Positions 1 through 8,681 of a stretch of 64,000 nt of DNA are shown here, in pieces. The position numbers and the translations under genes are program-made. The notes under the pieces are model-generated. The model searched no databases and was not told where the DNA came from. It was given only the letters and a program-made list of their open reading frames with translations. The stretch's first letter is position 1; each line of letters starts with the position of its first letter. This DNA comes from an uncultured Alistipes sp. (lineage in GTDB: Bacteria > Bacteroidota > Bacteroidia > Bacteroidales > UBA932), in contig CABMPD010000003.1 of NCBI GenBank assembly GCA_902388455.1, positions 112,073-176,072 of the forward strand, read 5' to 3'.

Positions 1-588
1 CTCCTCCACCGAGGCCATGTTGTGTGTCGAGAGGATGACTGTAGTGCCCTCATCCCTCATACGCAGGATCTCGTCGCGGATAAGCTGGGCGTTGACCGGA
101 TCAAAGCCGGAGAAAGGCTCGTCAAGAATCAGCAGCTCGGGTCTGTGGAGGACGGTAGTGATGAACTGCACCTTCTGGGCCATACCCTTGGAGAGTTCCT
201 CCACCTTCTTGTTCCACCAGCTCTCGATGCCGAACTTCACGAACCATTTCTTGAGTTCGGTCATGGCCTGCTGGCGGCTGAGTCCCTTGAGACGGGCCAG
301 ATACATGGCCTGCTCCCCTACCTTCATCTTCTTGTAGAGGCCCCTCTCCTCGGGGAGGTAGCCGATGCGGTAGACGTCGTCAGGGACGACAGGGTTGCCG
401 TTAAAGAGCACGATACCGGAATTGGGCACCGTGATCTGGTTCATAATGCGGATGAGGGTGGTCTTGCCGGCACCGTTGGGGCCGAGCAGACCGAAGATAG
501 TCCCCTTGGGGACTTCTATCGAGACATGGTTCAGGGCGGTGTACGTGCCGAACACCTTGACTATGTCCCTACAGGTTATCGTGTTCAT
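1..588 (-). CDS. ABC transporter ATP-binding protein, cut by window edge
   Basis: Reading the minus strand from the ATG at 586-588 gives 196 uninterrupted codons that run off position 1. Residues 32-40 form the Walker A loop (LLGPNGAGKTT), followed by a Q-loop region (GYLPEERGLY), a signature-like LSKGMAQKVQ and the Walker B segment LLILDEPFSGFDP, then the H-loop STHN. This is the NatA/YhaQ-like export subclass, which normally works with a membrane permease such as YhaP/NatB; that gene would lie beyond the left edge. The start sits 15 bp after the stop of the secreted protein gene, so it is probably the last visible gene of the tdk-led minus-strand run. The C-terminus is missing, so the substrate is unknown. 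Confidence 0.9.
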   Translation of the reverse strand, partial: MNTITCRDIVKVFGTYTALNHVSIEVPKGTIFGLLGPNGAGKTTLIRIMNQITVPNSGIVLFNGNPVVPDDVYRIGYLPEERGLYKKMKVGEQAMYLARLKGLSRQQAMTELKKWFVKFGIESWWNKKVEELSKGMAQKVQFITTVLHRPELLILDEPFSGFDPVNAQLIRDEILRMRDEGTTVILSTHNMASVEE

Positions 589-603
589 ATTGTCTTGAAA
601 ATA

Positions 604-1311
604 CTATTCGAACTTGATGGATACCAGCTCCTGGGTGTGGTCCAGACGGCCCTTGCGGTCATATACCGCCTGCCTGATGCAGCCGATGCCGGCCGCGTAC
701 CAGGTCTCTATGCGCTCGGTCTTGGACATCACCGTCTTGGTCACCTGCTCCTCCTTTATCAGGAAGCAGTCGAATGTACCGGCAGGGACGGTGATGCTCT
801 TCTGCTCCGTCACCTGACGGTTCTGAGTGGAAAGGGTTGCGGATATCTTGCCTATTTTCACCTTGATGCACCCGTCAGGAATCGTGGTTCCGACCTTCAT
901 GCCGGCGGGGACGCTGCTGGCATCGCCCTTGGACATGATGTCCTGGACCTTCATCACCTTGCCCACGTCGCTCATGCGGGAGACGGTGCCTTCAGGACCT
1001 CCGACGGTGACCTCCATGGGGAGATTGCCGCCATTGTCATCGAAAAGTGGCTTGCCGTCGGCATCGTAGAAATACTGGTCGAATGTCACAGTACCCTTCG
1101 AGAGAGTGCCCTCGACTGCAGATACCTTCAATATAAAAGAGCCGGTACGGGCTCCGTCGGCGTCATAATTGACGTATTCCAGGGTCATGCCCTTGGTGAT
1201 GGGGCAGTACCCCGACTTGTCGTAGTCCTGTGCAGAAACAGAATATCCGCCGGACAGCGCAAGGGCTGCGGCGGACATTGCTGCGAACATTGTAATGGTT
1301 CCTTTTTTCAT
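604..1311 (-). CDS. Secreted protein resembling the TapB/DUF3108 type
   Basis: A 235-residue protein with a clear signal peptide (about residues 1-27, ending ...SVSAQ). The mature part is rich in beta-strand-like segments and has a late IETWYAAGIGCIRQAVYD motif, which resembles the C-terminal 'YAPGVGLVK' stretch seen in DUF3108/TapB-like periplasmic proteins. That assignment is by pattern memory only and the molecular function is unknown. It lies 20 bp downstream of the CBS-domain membrane protein and 15 bp upstream of the ABC ATPase, so it is probably co-transcribed with them. The upstream stretch to 1331 contains no other gene. Confidence 0.75.
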   Translation of the reverse strand: MKKGTITMFAAMSAAALALSGGYSVSAQDYDKSGYCPITKGMTLEYVNYDADGARTGSFILKVSAVEGTLSKGTVTFDQYFYDADGKPLFDDNGGNLPMEVTVGGPEGTVSRMSDVGKVMKVQDIMSKGDASSVPAGMKVGTTIPDGCIKVKIGKISATLSTQNRQVTEQKSITVPAGTFDCFLIKEEQVTKTVMSKTERIETWYAAGIGCIRQAVYDRKGRLDHTQELVSIKFE

Positions 1312-1331
1312 TGTCCGTTATGCTTTTACCG

Positions 1332-2648
1332 TTAGTCTTTATCCTTTTCCTTCTCTTCGTCCCGGGCCTCATCCTCGGGAGCGGGCTGAAGCTTGTTGAC
1401 CAGCACCTTGTCTATCCTCGGGCCGTCCATGTCCACCACCTCGAGGCGGAAACCGTTCCAGTCCACATACTCGCCGGACTGGGGGATGTGCTCGAGCATC
1501 TCGAGAATCAGACCGCCGACGGTGTTGTAGTCGTTGTCGGCCGCCAGGTCCTCCATGTCGAAGTGGGCCAGGAAGTCGTAGAAGGGGCACTGACCGTCCA
1601 CCAGCCAGCCGCCGCTCTTGCGCTCGATGATATCCGGCTCGTCCTCCTCGTCGTCGATTGAGCCTACCAGACCCTCCAGGATATCCTTGTAGGTCACTAT
1701 GCCCTGGCATACTCCGAACTCGTCGCAGACCAGACCGTAGGTCACATGGGCCTTCTTCATCTGCTCGAGTACCTTATATACATCGGTGTACTCGTGGAAG
1801 TACTGCACGGGGCGGATGATGTCGTCGAGAGAGAATTTGTCCTTGTCCAGCTTGCCGAACAGGTCCTTGAGGTAGACCACCCCGACTATATCGTCGAGAC
1901 TGCCGTCGCCCACGGGGTAGACCTCGAAGAGGTGCTCCTGGACGAGGACGTTGATCTCCTCGCGGGTCATCTCCCTGTCTATCCAGATGATCTCGTTGCG
2001 GCTGGTCATTATCGACTCTATATTCCTGTCTCCCAAGGAGAACACTCTTTCCACGATGTCCTGCTCCACATCCTGCACCTCGCCGTCCTCCTTGCCCTCG
2101 GCCACCATCGACTTGATCTCCTCCTCAGTCACCTTCGACTCCTTCTCCTCCACGTGGAAGGCCTTGGTGAAGAGTGATGTGCTCTTGTCCAGTATCCACA
2201 CGAAAGGAGTGGCAATCCAGGAGAGGACCAGCATCGGGCCGGACACGACCTTGGCGATGTTCTCGGGAGAACCCATGCCCAGACGCTTGGGCACCAGCTC
2301 GCCGAGGACGATGGTCAGGTAGGTCACGACGATAACGATGGTCACCTGAGCCACAGGCTGAGCCACGCTCTCGACCAGTCCCCAGCCCTCAAGGATGTCC
2401 GAGAACTTGTATGCTATCGAGTCTCCGGAATAGAGACCGGTGAGGATACCGATGAGGGTGATGCCTATCTGGACGGTAGAGAGGAACTTGTTGGGTCTCT
2501 CCGTCAGGCCGAGCACGTTTTTGGCTGTCCGGCTGCCCTTCTTGGCATCTGCGGTAAGGCTTGATTTTCTAGCGCTTATAAGAGCGACCTCACTCATGGA
2601 GAAGAGGCCGTTGAGTAGAATAAGTAGAAGTATTATAAATATTTCCAT
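1332..2648 (-). CDS. CNNM/CorC (HlyC) family transporter-like membrane protein
   Basis: A 438-residue protein with the usual order of the 'hemolysin C' family. An N-terminal DUF21 transmembrane domain spans about residues 1-185 (MEIFIILLLILLNGLFSMSE at the start, then further hydrophobic segments). Two CBS domains follow at about 200-325, then a CorC/HlyC C-terminal domain at about 345-425 (GWLVDGQCPFYDF...). A highly charged tail ends in EKEKDKD. Family members are linked to Mg2+/Co2+ efflux or membrane stress; the hemolysin name is historical. GldE of gliding Bacteroidota has this architecture, but nothing here shows a gliding role. It lies 58 bp downstream of tdk. Confidence 0.9.
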   Translation of the reverse strand: MEIFIILLLILLNGLFSMSEVALISARKSSLTADAKKGSRTAKNVLGLTERPNKFLSTVQIGITLIGILTGLYSGDSIAYKFSDILEGWGLVESVAQPVAQVTIVIVVTYLTIVLGELVPKRLGMGSPENIAKVVSGPMLVLSWIATPFVWILDKSTSLFTKAFHVEEKESKVTEEEIKSMVAEGKEDGEVQDVEQDIVERVFSLGDRNIESIMTSRNEIIWIDREMTREEINVLVQEHLFEVYPVGDGSLDDIVGVVYLKDLFGKLDKDKFSLDDIIRPVQYFHEYTDVYKVLEQMKKAHVTYGLVCDEFGVCQGIVTYKDILEGLVGSIDDEEDEPDIIERKSGGWLVDGQCPFYDFLAHFDMEDLAADNDYNTVGGLILEMLEHIPQSGEYVDWNGFRLEVVDMDGPRIDKVLVNKLQPAPEDEARDEEKEKDKD

Positions 2649-2706
2649 TCAAATGTATGAGTAGTCACGGATGCAAAAATAATGAAAATTCGGAATTAAA
2701 ACAGAG

Positions 2707-3279
2707 TTAGTCTGAATTCTCCATGCATTTATTGAAACAGTGGCGGCACAGAGGCTCGTAGATATCCTTCTCTCCGAGCTCCACCAGCCGGTCGCTGGCG
2801 CTCAGGCGGTGGGAGTGCAGGGCGGGATCGCCGCAGCGCACGCAGATGGCATGCACCTTGTCCACATACTCGGCCACGGCCATCAGAGCGGGCATCGGGC
2901 CGAACGGCTTGCCGAGATAGTCCATATCCAGTCCGGCGGCTATCACCCTGATACCGGACGAGGCCAGCTGCCGGCACACGTCCACTATCCCGTCATCGAA
3001 GAACTGGGCCTCGTCGATACCCACCACATCCACATCCCCCGAGAGCAGCAGGATGCTGGCCGAAGACTCCACAGGTGTGGACATGATGGCAGTCGCATCG
3101 TGCGAGACCACCTCCTCGGCGGAGTAGCGCGTGTCTATTCCCGGCTTGAATATCTCCACCCGCTGGTTGGCGAACTTGGCCCGCTTGAGCCTGCGGATCA
3201 GTTCCTCAGTCTTTCCTGAAAACATCGAGCCGCAGATGACCTCGATCCAGCCCGGTTTTTTTGCATATTCTGAAAACAT
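2707..3279 (-). CDS. tdk: Thymidine kinase (type II)
   Basis: A 190-residue cytosolic salvage enzyme that phosphorylates thymidine to dTMP with ATP. The P-loop [15 protein letters not shown] is at about residues 17-31. The Walker B/DEAQF motif ([12 protein letters not shown]) is near 85-96, and the zinc-binding cysteines lie in [10 protein letters not shown] and in LCRHCFNKC near the C-terminus. Length and motif order match the TK1-like family. It is the first gene of a minus-strand run and is divergent from rsmI across 83 bp. A TAATTTTG box at 3339-3332 on the minus strand fits a promoter for it. Thymidylate kinase is encoded separately at 30212-30880. Confidence 0.95.
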   Translation of the reverse strand: MFSEYAKKPGWIEVICGSMFSGKTEELIRRLKRAKFANQRVEIFKPGIDTRYSAEEVVSHDATAIMSTPVESSASILLLSGDVDVVGIDEAQFFDDGIVDVCRQLASSGIRVIAAGLDMDYLGKPFGPMPALMAVAEYVDKVHAICVRCGDPALHSHRLSASDRLVELGEKDIYEPLCRHCFNKCMENSD

Positions 3280-3331
3280 TTTCTTACTTTTGTCCTTTGA
3301 GATGGATGCTCACGTCCCGGCATCCGGACTG

Positions 3332-3339
3332 CAAAATTA
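3332..3339 (-). promoter_or_regulatory. Bacteroidota-type -7 box for tdk
   Basis: Read on the minus strand this is TAATTTTG, a match to the Bacteroidota TAnnTTTG -7 element, placed about 50 bp before the tdk start codon. No clear -33 TTTG is seen at the expected distance, so support is moderate. Confidence 0.45.
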
Positions 3340-3362
3340 ACATTTTATAGCATTTTTCTACC

Positions 3363-4070
3363 ATGGCAGGCAAGCTTTACATCGTGCCCACCCCCGTGGG
3401 CAATCTGGAGGACATGACTTTCAGGGCTGTGGAGGTTCTCAGGCAAGTCGACCTGATTCTGGCCGAGGACACCCGCACCACCTCGGTGCTGCTCAAGCAC
3501 TACGGCATCTCCAAGCCGACCGAGGCCCATCACAAGTTCAACGAGCACGCACGGGTACGCCCCGTCTGCGAGAAACTGCTCTCGGGCATGGACATAGCCC
3601 TGGTCTCTGACGCGGGCACTCCGGGGATATCCGACCCTGGATTCATGCTCGTCAGGGAATGCGCGGAGGCCGGGATAGAAGTGATTACCCTGCCCGGAGC
3701 CACTGCCTTCGTACCCGCCCTGGTGGACTCGGGACTGCCGCTGGACAGATTTGTCTTCGAGGGATTCCTGCCGGTAAAGAAGGGACGGCAGACCAGAATG
3801 ACCGCACTGGCGGAAGAAGGACGGACCATGGTCTTCTATGAGTCCCCCTACCGTCTGGCCAAGACCCTCACGCAGATGTGCGGGTACTTCGGACCGGACA
3901 GAAAAGCCTCCGTCTCACGCGAGATCAGCAAGATACACGAGGAGACCCGCCGCGGTACCCTCCCGGAGCTGGCCTCGTGGTACACCGACAACCCGCCCAA
4001 GGGCGAGATAGTACTGATCGTTGAAGGGAAGGACTATGTGGGAAGACATGGACAGCCGGAAGAAGAGTAA
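3363..4070 (+). CDS. rsmI: 16S rRNA (cytidine(1402)-2'-O)-methyltransferase
   Basis: A 235-residue SAM-dependent methyltransferase of the tetrapyrrole-methylase fold that methylates C1402 in the ribosomal P site. Seen directly: the N-terminal VPTPVGNLEDMTFRA motif (residues 8-22), the AEDTRTT segment, the SDAGTPGISDPG loop (about 80-91) and LPGATAFVPAL (about 112-122). All are hallmarks of RsmI (YraL). Length is normal. The 3' end overlaps the start of the helix-hairpin-helix protein gene by up to 35 nt, which suggests co-transcription. Confidence 0.95.
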   Translation: MAGKLYIVPTPVGNLEDMTFRAVEVLRQVDLILAEDTRTTSVLLKHYGISKPTEAHHKFNEHARVRPVCEKLLSGMDIALVSDAGTPGISDPGFMLVRECAEAGIEVITLPGATAFVPALVDSGLPLDRFVFEGFLPVKKGRQTRMTALAEEGRTMVFYESPYRLAKTLTQMCGYFGPDRKASVSREISKIHEETRRGTLPELASWYTDNPPKGEIVLIVEGKDYVGRHGQPEEE

Positions 4071-4848
4071 GGGACAGAAACTGTTCTCACAGGGAGTGGT
4101 CATTCTGGTGTGCCTGATTCTGGCCGCGCAGGCCGTATTTTTCGCAAAATACCTGATAGACAGCCGACGGACCGACGACTCTGAGCACAGGACAATGCAG
4201 GAGGCGGTGCAGGATGAAGAGCAGGATGCCCCGCATGACCTGGACAATGTTCAGGAGAATGTCCCGGACCGGAAAGGGCCTTCGGCTCAGGCTCATCCGC
4301 CCCGTTCCGTCAGTCAGGCCTCATCATCATCCCCCGCCACATCCGCTGACAGGCCAGACAGGATATCTGAAGGTCCCGACAGCACCCGAAGCAGCCGGGT
4401 CACCGGCAGCCCCACCCGCACATATTCCCACGACGGCTGGAAATGGGACCGCGTAGAACTGAACTCCGCCGACAGCGCAGCCCTGGACGCCCTCCCCGGC
4501 ATAGGTCCCTATTACGCCCGCCAGATCCTCGCCTACCGTGACCGGCTCGGCTTCTACGCCGACATCTCCCAGCTGCTGGACATCCGTGGCTTCGACACTG
4601 CCCGCCTCAACCGCCTGACCGACCGCATCTACATCGACCCGGCCTCACAGCACCCCCTGGACCTCTACACCATGCCGATCGACTCCATGGCAGCCCATCC
4701 CTACATCGGCCCCTACGCTGCCAAAGGCATCGACCGGCTCCGCCGAACCCTGCCTCGGGCGGAATTCTCATTCCGTTCGATACTTGAAAACAACATACTG
4801 ACAGACGAACAGGCCAAAAGGCTTTCACTGTATTTTCAGACAGATTAA
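4036..4848 (+). CDS. Membrane-anchored helix-hairpin-helix protein (ComEA-like)
   Basis: The chosen ATG at 4036 has an AAGGGAAGGA stretch a few bases upstream; TTG 4021 and ATG 4048 are alternatives. After a short basic N-terminus there is one transmembrane segment (VVILVCLILAAQAVFFA). A Ser/Pro/Asp-rich low-complexity linker of roughly 90 residues follows. Two helix-hairpin-helix units end the protein, the first with LNSADSAALDALPGIGPYYA and the second with PYIGPYAAKGIDRLR. The ComEA family binds double-stranded DNA nonspecifically outside the membrane, often in DNA uptake. Here the DNA-binding part would face the periplasm. No other competence gene is visible nearby. Confidence 0.75.
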   Translation: MWEDMDSRKKSKGQKLFSQGVVILVCLILAAQAVFFAKYLIDSRRTDDSEHRTMQEAVQDEEQDAPHDLDNVQENVPDRKGPSAQAHPPRSVSQASSSSPATSADRPDRISEGPDSTRSSRVTGSPTRTYSHDGWKWDRVELNSADSAALDALPGIGPYYARQILAYRDRLGFYADISQLLDIRGFDTARLNRLTDRIYIDPASQHPLDLYTMPIDSMAAHPYIGPYAAKGIDRLRRTLPRAEFSFRSILENNILTDEQAKRLSLYFQTD

Positions 4849-4962
4849 AAAAACTTGTCACACAATATATTACCAAAGCCAACTCCTCACATGGGAGAAA
4901 AACACAGGCATTTTTTGCCTCATATTTACCCTCAAAATGTCCGGACCGAATGATTTTTTTAA

Positions 4963-4970
4963 TATCTTTA
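4963..4970 (+). promoter_or_regulatory. -7 box of the lipoprotein operon
   Basis: TATCTTTA matches the Bacteroidota -7 element (TAnnTTTG) except at the last base. It lies about 36 bp upstream of ATG 5006 and downstream of an in-frame ATG at 4937, which argues that 5006/5009 is the true start. The 4849-5005 gap otherwise holds only a weak AGGCA/TGCCT hairpin at 4906-4920 with a T-rich loop, perhaps a terminator for the gene before it. Confidence 0.5.
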
Positions 4971-5005
4971 CGTTTTCATTTTTAATTTTTAATGTTCATA
5001 TTTTT

Positions 5006-5836
5006 ATGATGAAGAGCAAACTTATTTTATTATCAGCAGCCGCAGCCCTGACACTTGCGTCTGCATGCAACCAAAATGGTGAACAAAATAGCATCGATCC
5101 CGTATTCCAATTGAATACTGATTATCTCAATGTTCCTATGGAAGGAGGTGATGTTACTCTGAGCTACCAATTCCAAGACCGTCCGGAAAGCGGCTCATTT
5201 TACATCAACATTCCTGAAGGCCACTGGATTTCATATCTTGGTGACAATCCTGAAACCAGCACGCTTTCTTTCAACGTTGAGGCAAATGCCACCCGCGAAA
5301 GGGCCGATACTATTGTCATACGGTACGACTACAATGAGGGCTTTCTTCTCGACACAGCCATCATAAGCCAGGCAGGAATAAACGCTGATGTATTCATAGA
5401 TGCGAAAGACTGCACAGGCGAGTATTATGAATCTGACCGTTCCTATTATACATGGGTATCTACACTCGGACTGTGGACAGAAGGCTCAGAAGGACTCAAT
5501 CTGGACTTATACTCTTCGGAAGATCCTGTAATCGAGGAGTACGAGTACAATGGAAGCACCTACAGACGGCTTCTCACACTTCCTGCCGGCACATATGTCT
5601 TCGATGAGACAAACAGCGGCGATCCCGGCACATTCAGCGCAAACTCATTCTACGGCATTGGTACAGACGGCTATGACTACTCCACAAGATACGACATCAC
5701 TGGCGGTACTGTAACCATCACCGATCTTGGCAACAATGAGATTCAGATTGAAGCAGAAGTCACATGCAGTGACGGACTGACTTACGGGCTGTTTTTCTCA
5801 GGAAGCATCCACGACTATCCATATATCAGAGGATAA
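5006..5836 (+). CDS. BACON-domain lipoprotein
   Basis: A 276-residue lipoprotein counted from ATG 5006 (5009 is equally possible). The signal peptide ends in a lipobox, LTLASAC, so the mature protein is probably acylated at that cysteine. The next ~90 residues have a BACON-like pattern: an FQLNTDYLNVPMEGGDVTL start, a WISYLGD loop and a closing DTAIISQAG. BACON domains are Bacteroidota beta-sandwiches thought to bind glycans or mucin. The remaining ~170 residues are beta-rich and unrecognised. It leads a compact operon with the next two lipoprotein genes (16 and 19 bp gaps). No SusC/SusD pair is present. Confidence 0.75.
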   Translation: MMKSKLILLSAAAALTLASACNQNGEQNSIDPVFQLNTDYLNVPMEGGDVTLSYQFQDRPESGSFYINIPEGHWISYLGDNPETSTLSFNVEANATRERADTIVIRYDYNEGFLLDTAIISQAGINADVFIDAKDCTGEYYESDRSYYTWVSTLGLWTEGSEGLNLDLYSSEDPVIEEYEYNGSTYRRLLTLPAGTYVFDETNSGDPGTFSANSFYGIGTDGYDYSTRYDITGGTVTITDLGNNEIQIEAEVTCSDGLTYGLFFSGSIHDYPYIRG

Positions 5837-5852
5837 ATAAACATCACCTATT

Positions 5853-7271
5853 ATGAAATCCCCAAAAATCCTATTCATTATTCTCGGCATGGCTCTCGCC
5901 ATCTCCTGCACCACAGATGGGGACAAGACCCCGCAAATCATCGGAAATTCCATTTTCGTTCCCAACAGTTCCGGCGAGAGTGTCGATGTTTCACTGGACT
6001 TTGAAGCAGACTGGCAACTTTCAGGACAGTCCCCGTGGTTTGTCGTAACACCAATGTCCGGCTCGGCAGGAACCTCCACCCTCCACGTCTCTGTTATCGA
6101 AACGAATTCAGACTTGAAAGAGAGAACCGGAAGTTTCGAGATAACATGCAACGGAAACACTACCGTATATTATGTCATCCAGGACGTGACCCCCGGATTC
6201 AACATCACGACAGAGAAAGCCAGTGTGTCTTCTTCGGAACAGACTACCACACTGACTCTGGAAGGCAATGTAAAATACAGTGCCGTTCCAGCCGTGGACT
6301 GGATTACAGTCAACAGCATAGAGTATGATTCCACACTTCTTGAGGACAACATGACATACTCCAAATACATGACATCCAGACTGAATATCACTGTCAGCGA
6401 AAATACGGGAGAACTTCGCGAAGGGACTATTGACCTCACCGGCGAAGACGGAGTCACAACAGCCTCTGTAACGGTAGAGCAGATCGGAAGACTGACTGCC
6501 GACTACACCAAGGTATTCATCAGAAGATCTCTGGCACTCAAATTCACTGCCACATGGTGTCAGTTCTGCCCTTTCATGAGCCAGGCACTGGAAGAGGCCA
6601 GCGAAGAGTTTCCGGACCACATTGTCGCAATGAACATGCATATACTTTCATCAAATGAAGCACTGGTATATCCCAATGTTTCAACATTTTTGGCGATGTA
6701 TATGGTAGATTCATATCCTACAGGAATCGTCAACAGCTACGCCCAGATAGGAAGTTTCTCAAATCCTTCCATCATGCGGGAAATGTTCCTGGGTCTTGCA
6801 GAGGAAGCGACAGTGGAGCAGCCGTCCAATACCGTTATCGGAGGTCTGGCCAGGGTCAGTGACGGAGAAATTGTTGTCGATATCAGCATTGCTTCCAAAG
6901 AAGCCGGCTCATACTACCTCAATGCATTCCTGCTGGAAGACGGTATGGTATATTCGCAGACAAATGGAGGCGAGGACTACGTTCACAACGATATTGTCCG
7001 TACTGAGCTGACATCAAATGCATTCGGAGACCATATAGAGCTTGAGGCGAACGGTAACTATGAGACCAGACTCAGCATGCGCATACCTTCTTCCGTTGAG
7101 AATCAGGACAATCTTCACGTTGTGGTATTTACATCCTACCGCGGAACCTATGACGGAGGAAGCGACGGCGTAAAAAATGTTGTATATGAAAATTACGGAT
7201 ACGTTGTTGACAATGCCGTCAACCTTCCTTTAGGCTCATTCATTAATTACGCATACGAAAATATTAAATAA
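5853..7271 (+). CDS. Lipoprotein with two BACON-like domains and an Omp28/thioredoxin-like domain
   Basis: A 472-residue protein with signal peptide and lipobox (MALAISC, Cys about residue 19). Two tandem BACON-like repeats cover about residues 28-110 (ending TVYYVIQDV) and 113-208 (ending ASVTVEQIG). The rest matches the Omp28-related family: a thioredoxin-type CxxC in KFTATWCQFCPFM (about 231-243) and a likely cis-proline in DSYPTGIVN, then a beta-rich C-terminal region. The Cys pair outside the inner membrane suggests a redox or adhesin role, not shown. It is the middle gene of the three-lipoprotein operon. Confidence 0.8.
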   Translation: MKSPKILFIILGMALAISCTTDGDKTPQIIGNSIFVPNSSGESVDVSLDFEADWQLSGQSPWFVVTPMSGSAGTSTLHVSVIETNSDLKERTGSFEITCNGNTTVYYVIQDVTPGFNITTEKASVSSSEQTTTLTLEGNVKYSAVPAVDWITVNSIEYDSTLLEDNMTYSKYMTSRLNITVSENTGELREGTIDLTGEDGVTTASVTVEQIGRLTADYTKVFIRRSLALKFTATWCQFCPFMSQALEEASEEFPDHIVAMNMHILSSNEALVYPNVSTFLAMYMVDSYPTGIVNSYAQIGSFSNPSIMREMFLGLAEEATVEQPSNTVIGGLARVSDGEIVVDISIASKEAGSYYLNAFLLEDGMVYSQTNGGEDYVHNDIVRTELTSNAFGDHIELEANGNYETRLSMRIPSSVENQDNLHVVVFTSYRGTYDGGSDGVKNVVYENYGYVVDNAVNLPLGSFINYAYENIK

Positions 7272-7290
7272 TTGTTAAAACATTCATAAA

Positions 7291-8553
7291 ATGAAATTTT
7301 TCCCTTTGCGTACCATCTGCGCAATGATGGTAATCGCCGTTGTGGGTTCATGTGACAAGGATATAGAACCGACAACAGATCCTGTCGCCCTGACCACACC
7401 TACAGTTACAGCTTCAGTTGAGAACAGGAATGTCACCATTTCCTGGAATGCAATTGACAATGCTGTTTCCTACAGCTGGAGTCTGGATGGAGGCTCGGCC
7501 AGAAGCACTGACCAGACAACAGTTACAGTATCTGCATCTGATCTTGAGGCAGGAGAGCACACTGTATCTGTAACTGCCATGCCTGCCCTGAACTCAAATG
7601 AATTTACAGCATCAGAAGCAGGTACGGCAACATTCACCATCGAAGGACAGGCAGTAAAACTGGATACCCCCTCCATAAATGCAACATCCGACAACAATGC
7701 AGGCACCCTTACCCTGTTCTGGGAGGCAATAGACAACGCCGCATCATACAGATACTGTCTTGATGACGGATCCTGGACAACTACTGAAGAGACATCTGTC
7801 ATTTTACAGATCGCCGATCTTGAAGTCGGAGACCACACATTCAATGTGATAGCCGATCCGGAAGAAGGTTCCACCGAATACCTTTCTTCAGATTCAGGAG
7901 AATACTCTTTCAGCATTGAAGCCCAGCAGGTAGAGCCTAATGAGCAGCTTCAGCAATGGATTGGAACATACGCTGTAACATGCTCACAGCGCATCGTAAT
8001 GGACTACAACGGCTCCATCAGCATGAACAAGGAGGATATCGAAGGAGAATTCACAGTAACCATAGAACCGTCCACAAGCGCGGACTACGTATGGATATAC
8101 GGTATGTCACAACTTGGCAACTATCCTCTCTGGGGCACCATCCACACAGACGAGTCGGGCAAGTCATATCTGAGTATTGTAACCGGAACAATGGCCATAA
8201 CCCAGGATGCTGACGGAAAAGATATGATATGCCTCCCTTTATGCGAGGACTCCAATGGTTCAATCCTCTTCATCACAGGAACCGACTATGCTTTCCTTAT
8301 AGATCCTGATACCATGGAAAGTATTCCCAACAGCGGTTCGCTGCAAGATGGCAGAACATTCACAACCCTCGCAGCAGACATATTCTCTGTTGAAGGCAAC
8401 AGTACCAGTATCTACTATCAGGATTTCCCTGTGTACATCCCCGCAGGCACATTCACATTCACCAAGACAGAAACAACATCGGCAAATACTCTCAAGGTCC
8501 TGAACAAGTCAGACAAAGCAGTTGTCTCGACCTTCACGTCAGTAGCCAGATAG
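7291..8553 (+). CDS. Lipoprotein with two repeated Fn3/SusE-like domains
   Basis: A 420-residue protein with signal peptide and a Cys after VVGS (about residue 21), which suggests lipidation. Two homologous ~90-residue beta units follow. The first has WNAIDNAVSYSWSLDGG and the second WEAIDNAASYRYCLDDG, each followed by a matching 'DLEAGEHTVSV'/'DLEVGDHTFNV' strand. These look like fibronectin-III/SusE-type modules that arose by duplication. The C-terminal ~200 residues are unrecognised but contain repeated Gly/Asp turns. It is the last gene of the operon and is followed by a strong hairpin at 8599-8634. Confidence 0.75.
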   Translation: MKFFPLRTICAMMVIAVVGSCDKDIEPTTDPVALTTPTVTASVENRNVTISWNAIDNAVSYSWSLDGGSARSTDQTTVTVSASDLEAGEHTVSVTAMPALNSNEFTASEAGTATFTIEGQAVKLDTPSINATSDNNAGTLTLFWEAIDNAASYRYCLDDGSWTTTEETSVILQIADLEVGDHTFNVIADPEEGSTEYLSSDSGEYSFSIEAQQVEPNEQLQQWIGTYAVTCSQRIVMDYNGSISMNKEDIEGEFTVTIEPSTSADYVWIYGMSQLGNYPLWGTIHTDESGKSYLSIVTGTMAITQDADGKDMICLPLCEDSNGSILFITGTDYAFLIDPDTMESIPNSGSLQDGRTFTTLAADIFSVEGNSTSIYYQDFPVYIPAGTFTFTKTETTSANTLKVLNKSDKAVVSTFTSVAR

Positions 8554-8592
8554 TATCCCGCCGAAAATAAGAACAGGAGGCTGTGCCTCTTT

Positions 8593-8663
8593 TGAACTGC
8601 ACCCCAAAAGTTGGACATAAAACTTTTGGGGTGCTTTTTATGAAGTACGGTTACGAGGCAAAA
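8593..8663 (+). mobile_element. Probable decayed IS3-family left end
   Basis: The segment begins TGAACTGCACCCCAAAAG, a sequence I associate with the ends of IS3-family elements in Bacteroidota. It continues into a short reading frame beginning MKYGYEAK, reminiscent of IS3 OrfA N-termini (M-K-x-Y-x-x-E-F-K). The frame then loses resemblance and merges with the 3' end of the phosphatase gene. No transposase body and no right end are visible. The identity is inferred from pattern memory. Confidence 0.4.
8599..8634. terminator. Perfect 14-bp hairpin between convergent genes
   Basis: Arms 8599-8612 and 8621-8634 are perfect inverted repeats (GCACCCCAAAAGTT / AACTTTTGGGGTGC) with an 8-base loop, followed by TTTTTA. 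It sits between convergent transcription units (lipoprotein operon ending 8553 and phosphatase ending 8682), so it can serve as a terminator from the left and possibly both ways. Confidence 0.75.
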
Positions 8664-8681
8664 TGTCAGAACAGAATACCG

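Noticed and set aside
22..1335. 437-codon plus-strand frame
   Set aside because: Shadow of the minus-strand ABC ATPase and secreted protein; no domain and low-complexity composition.
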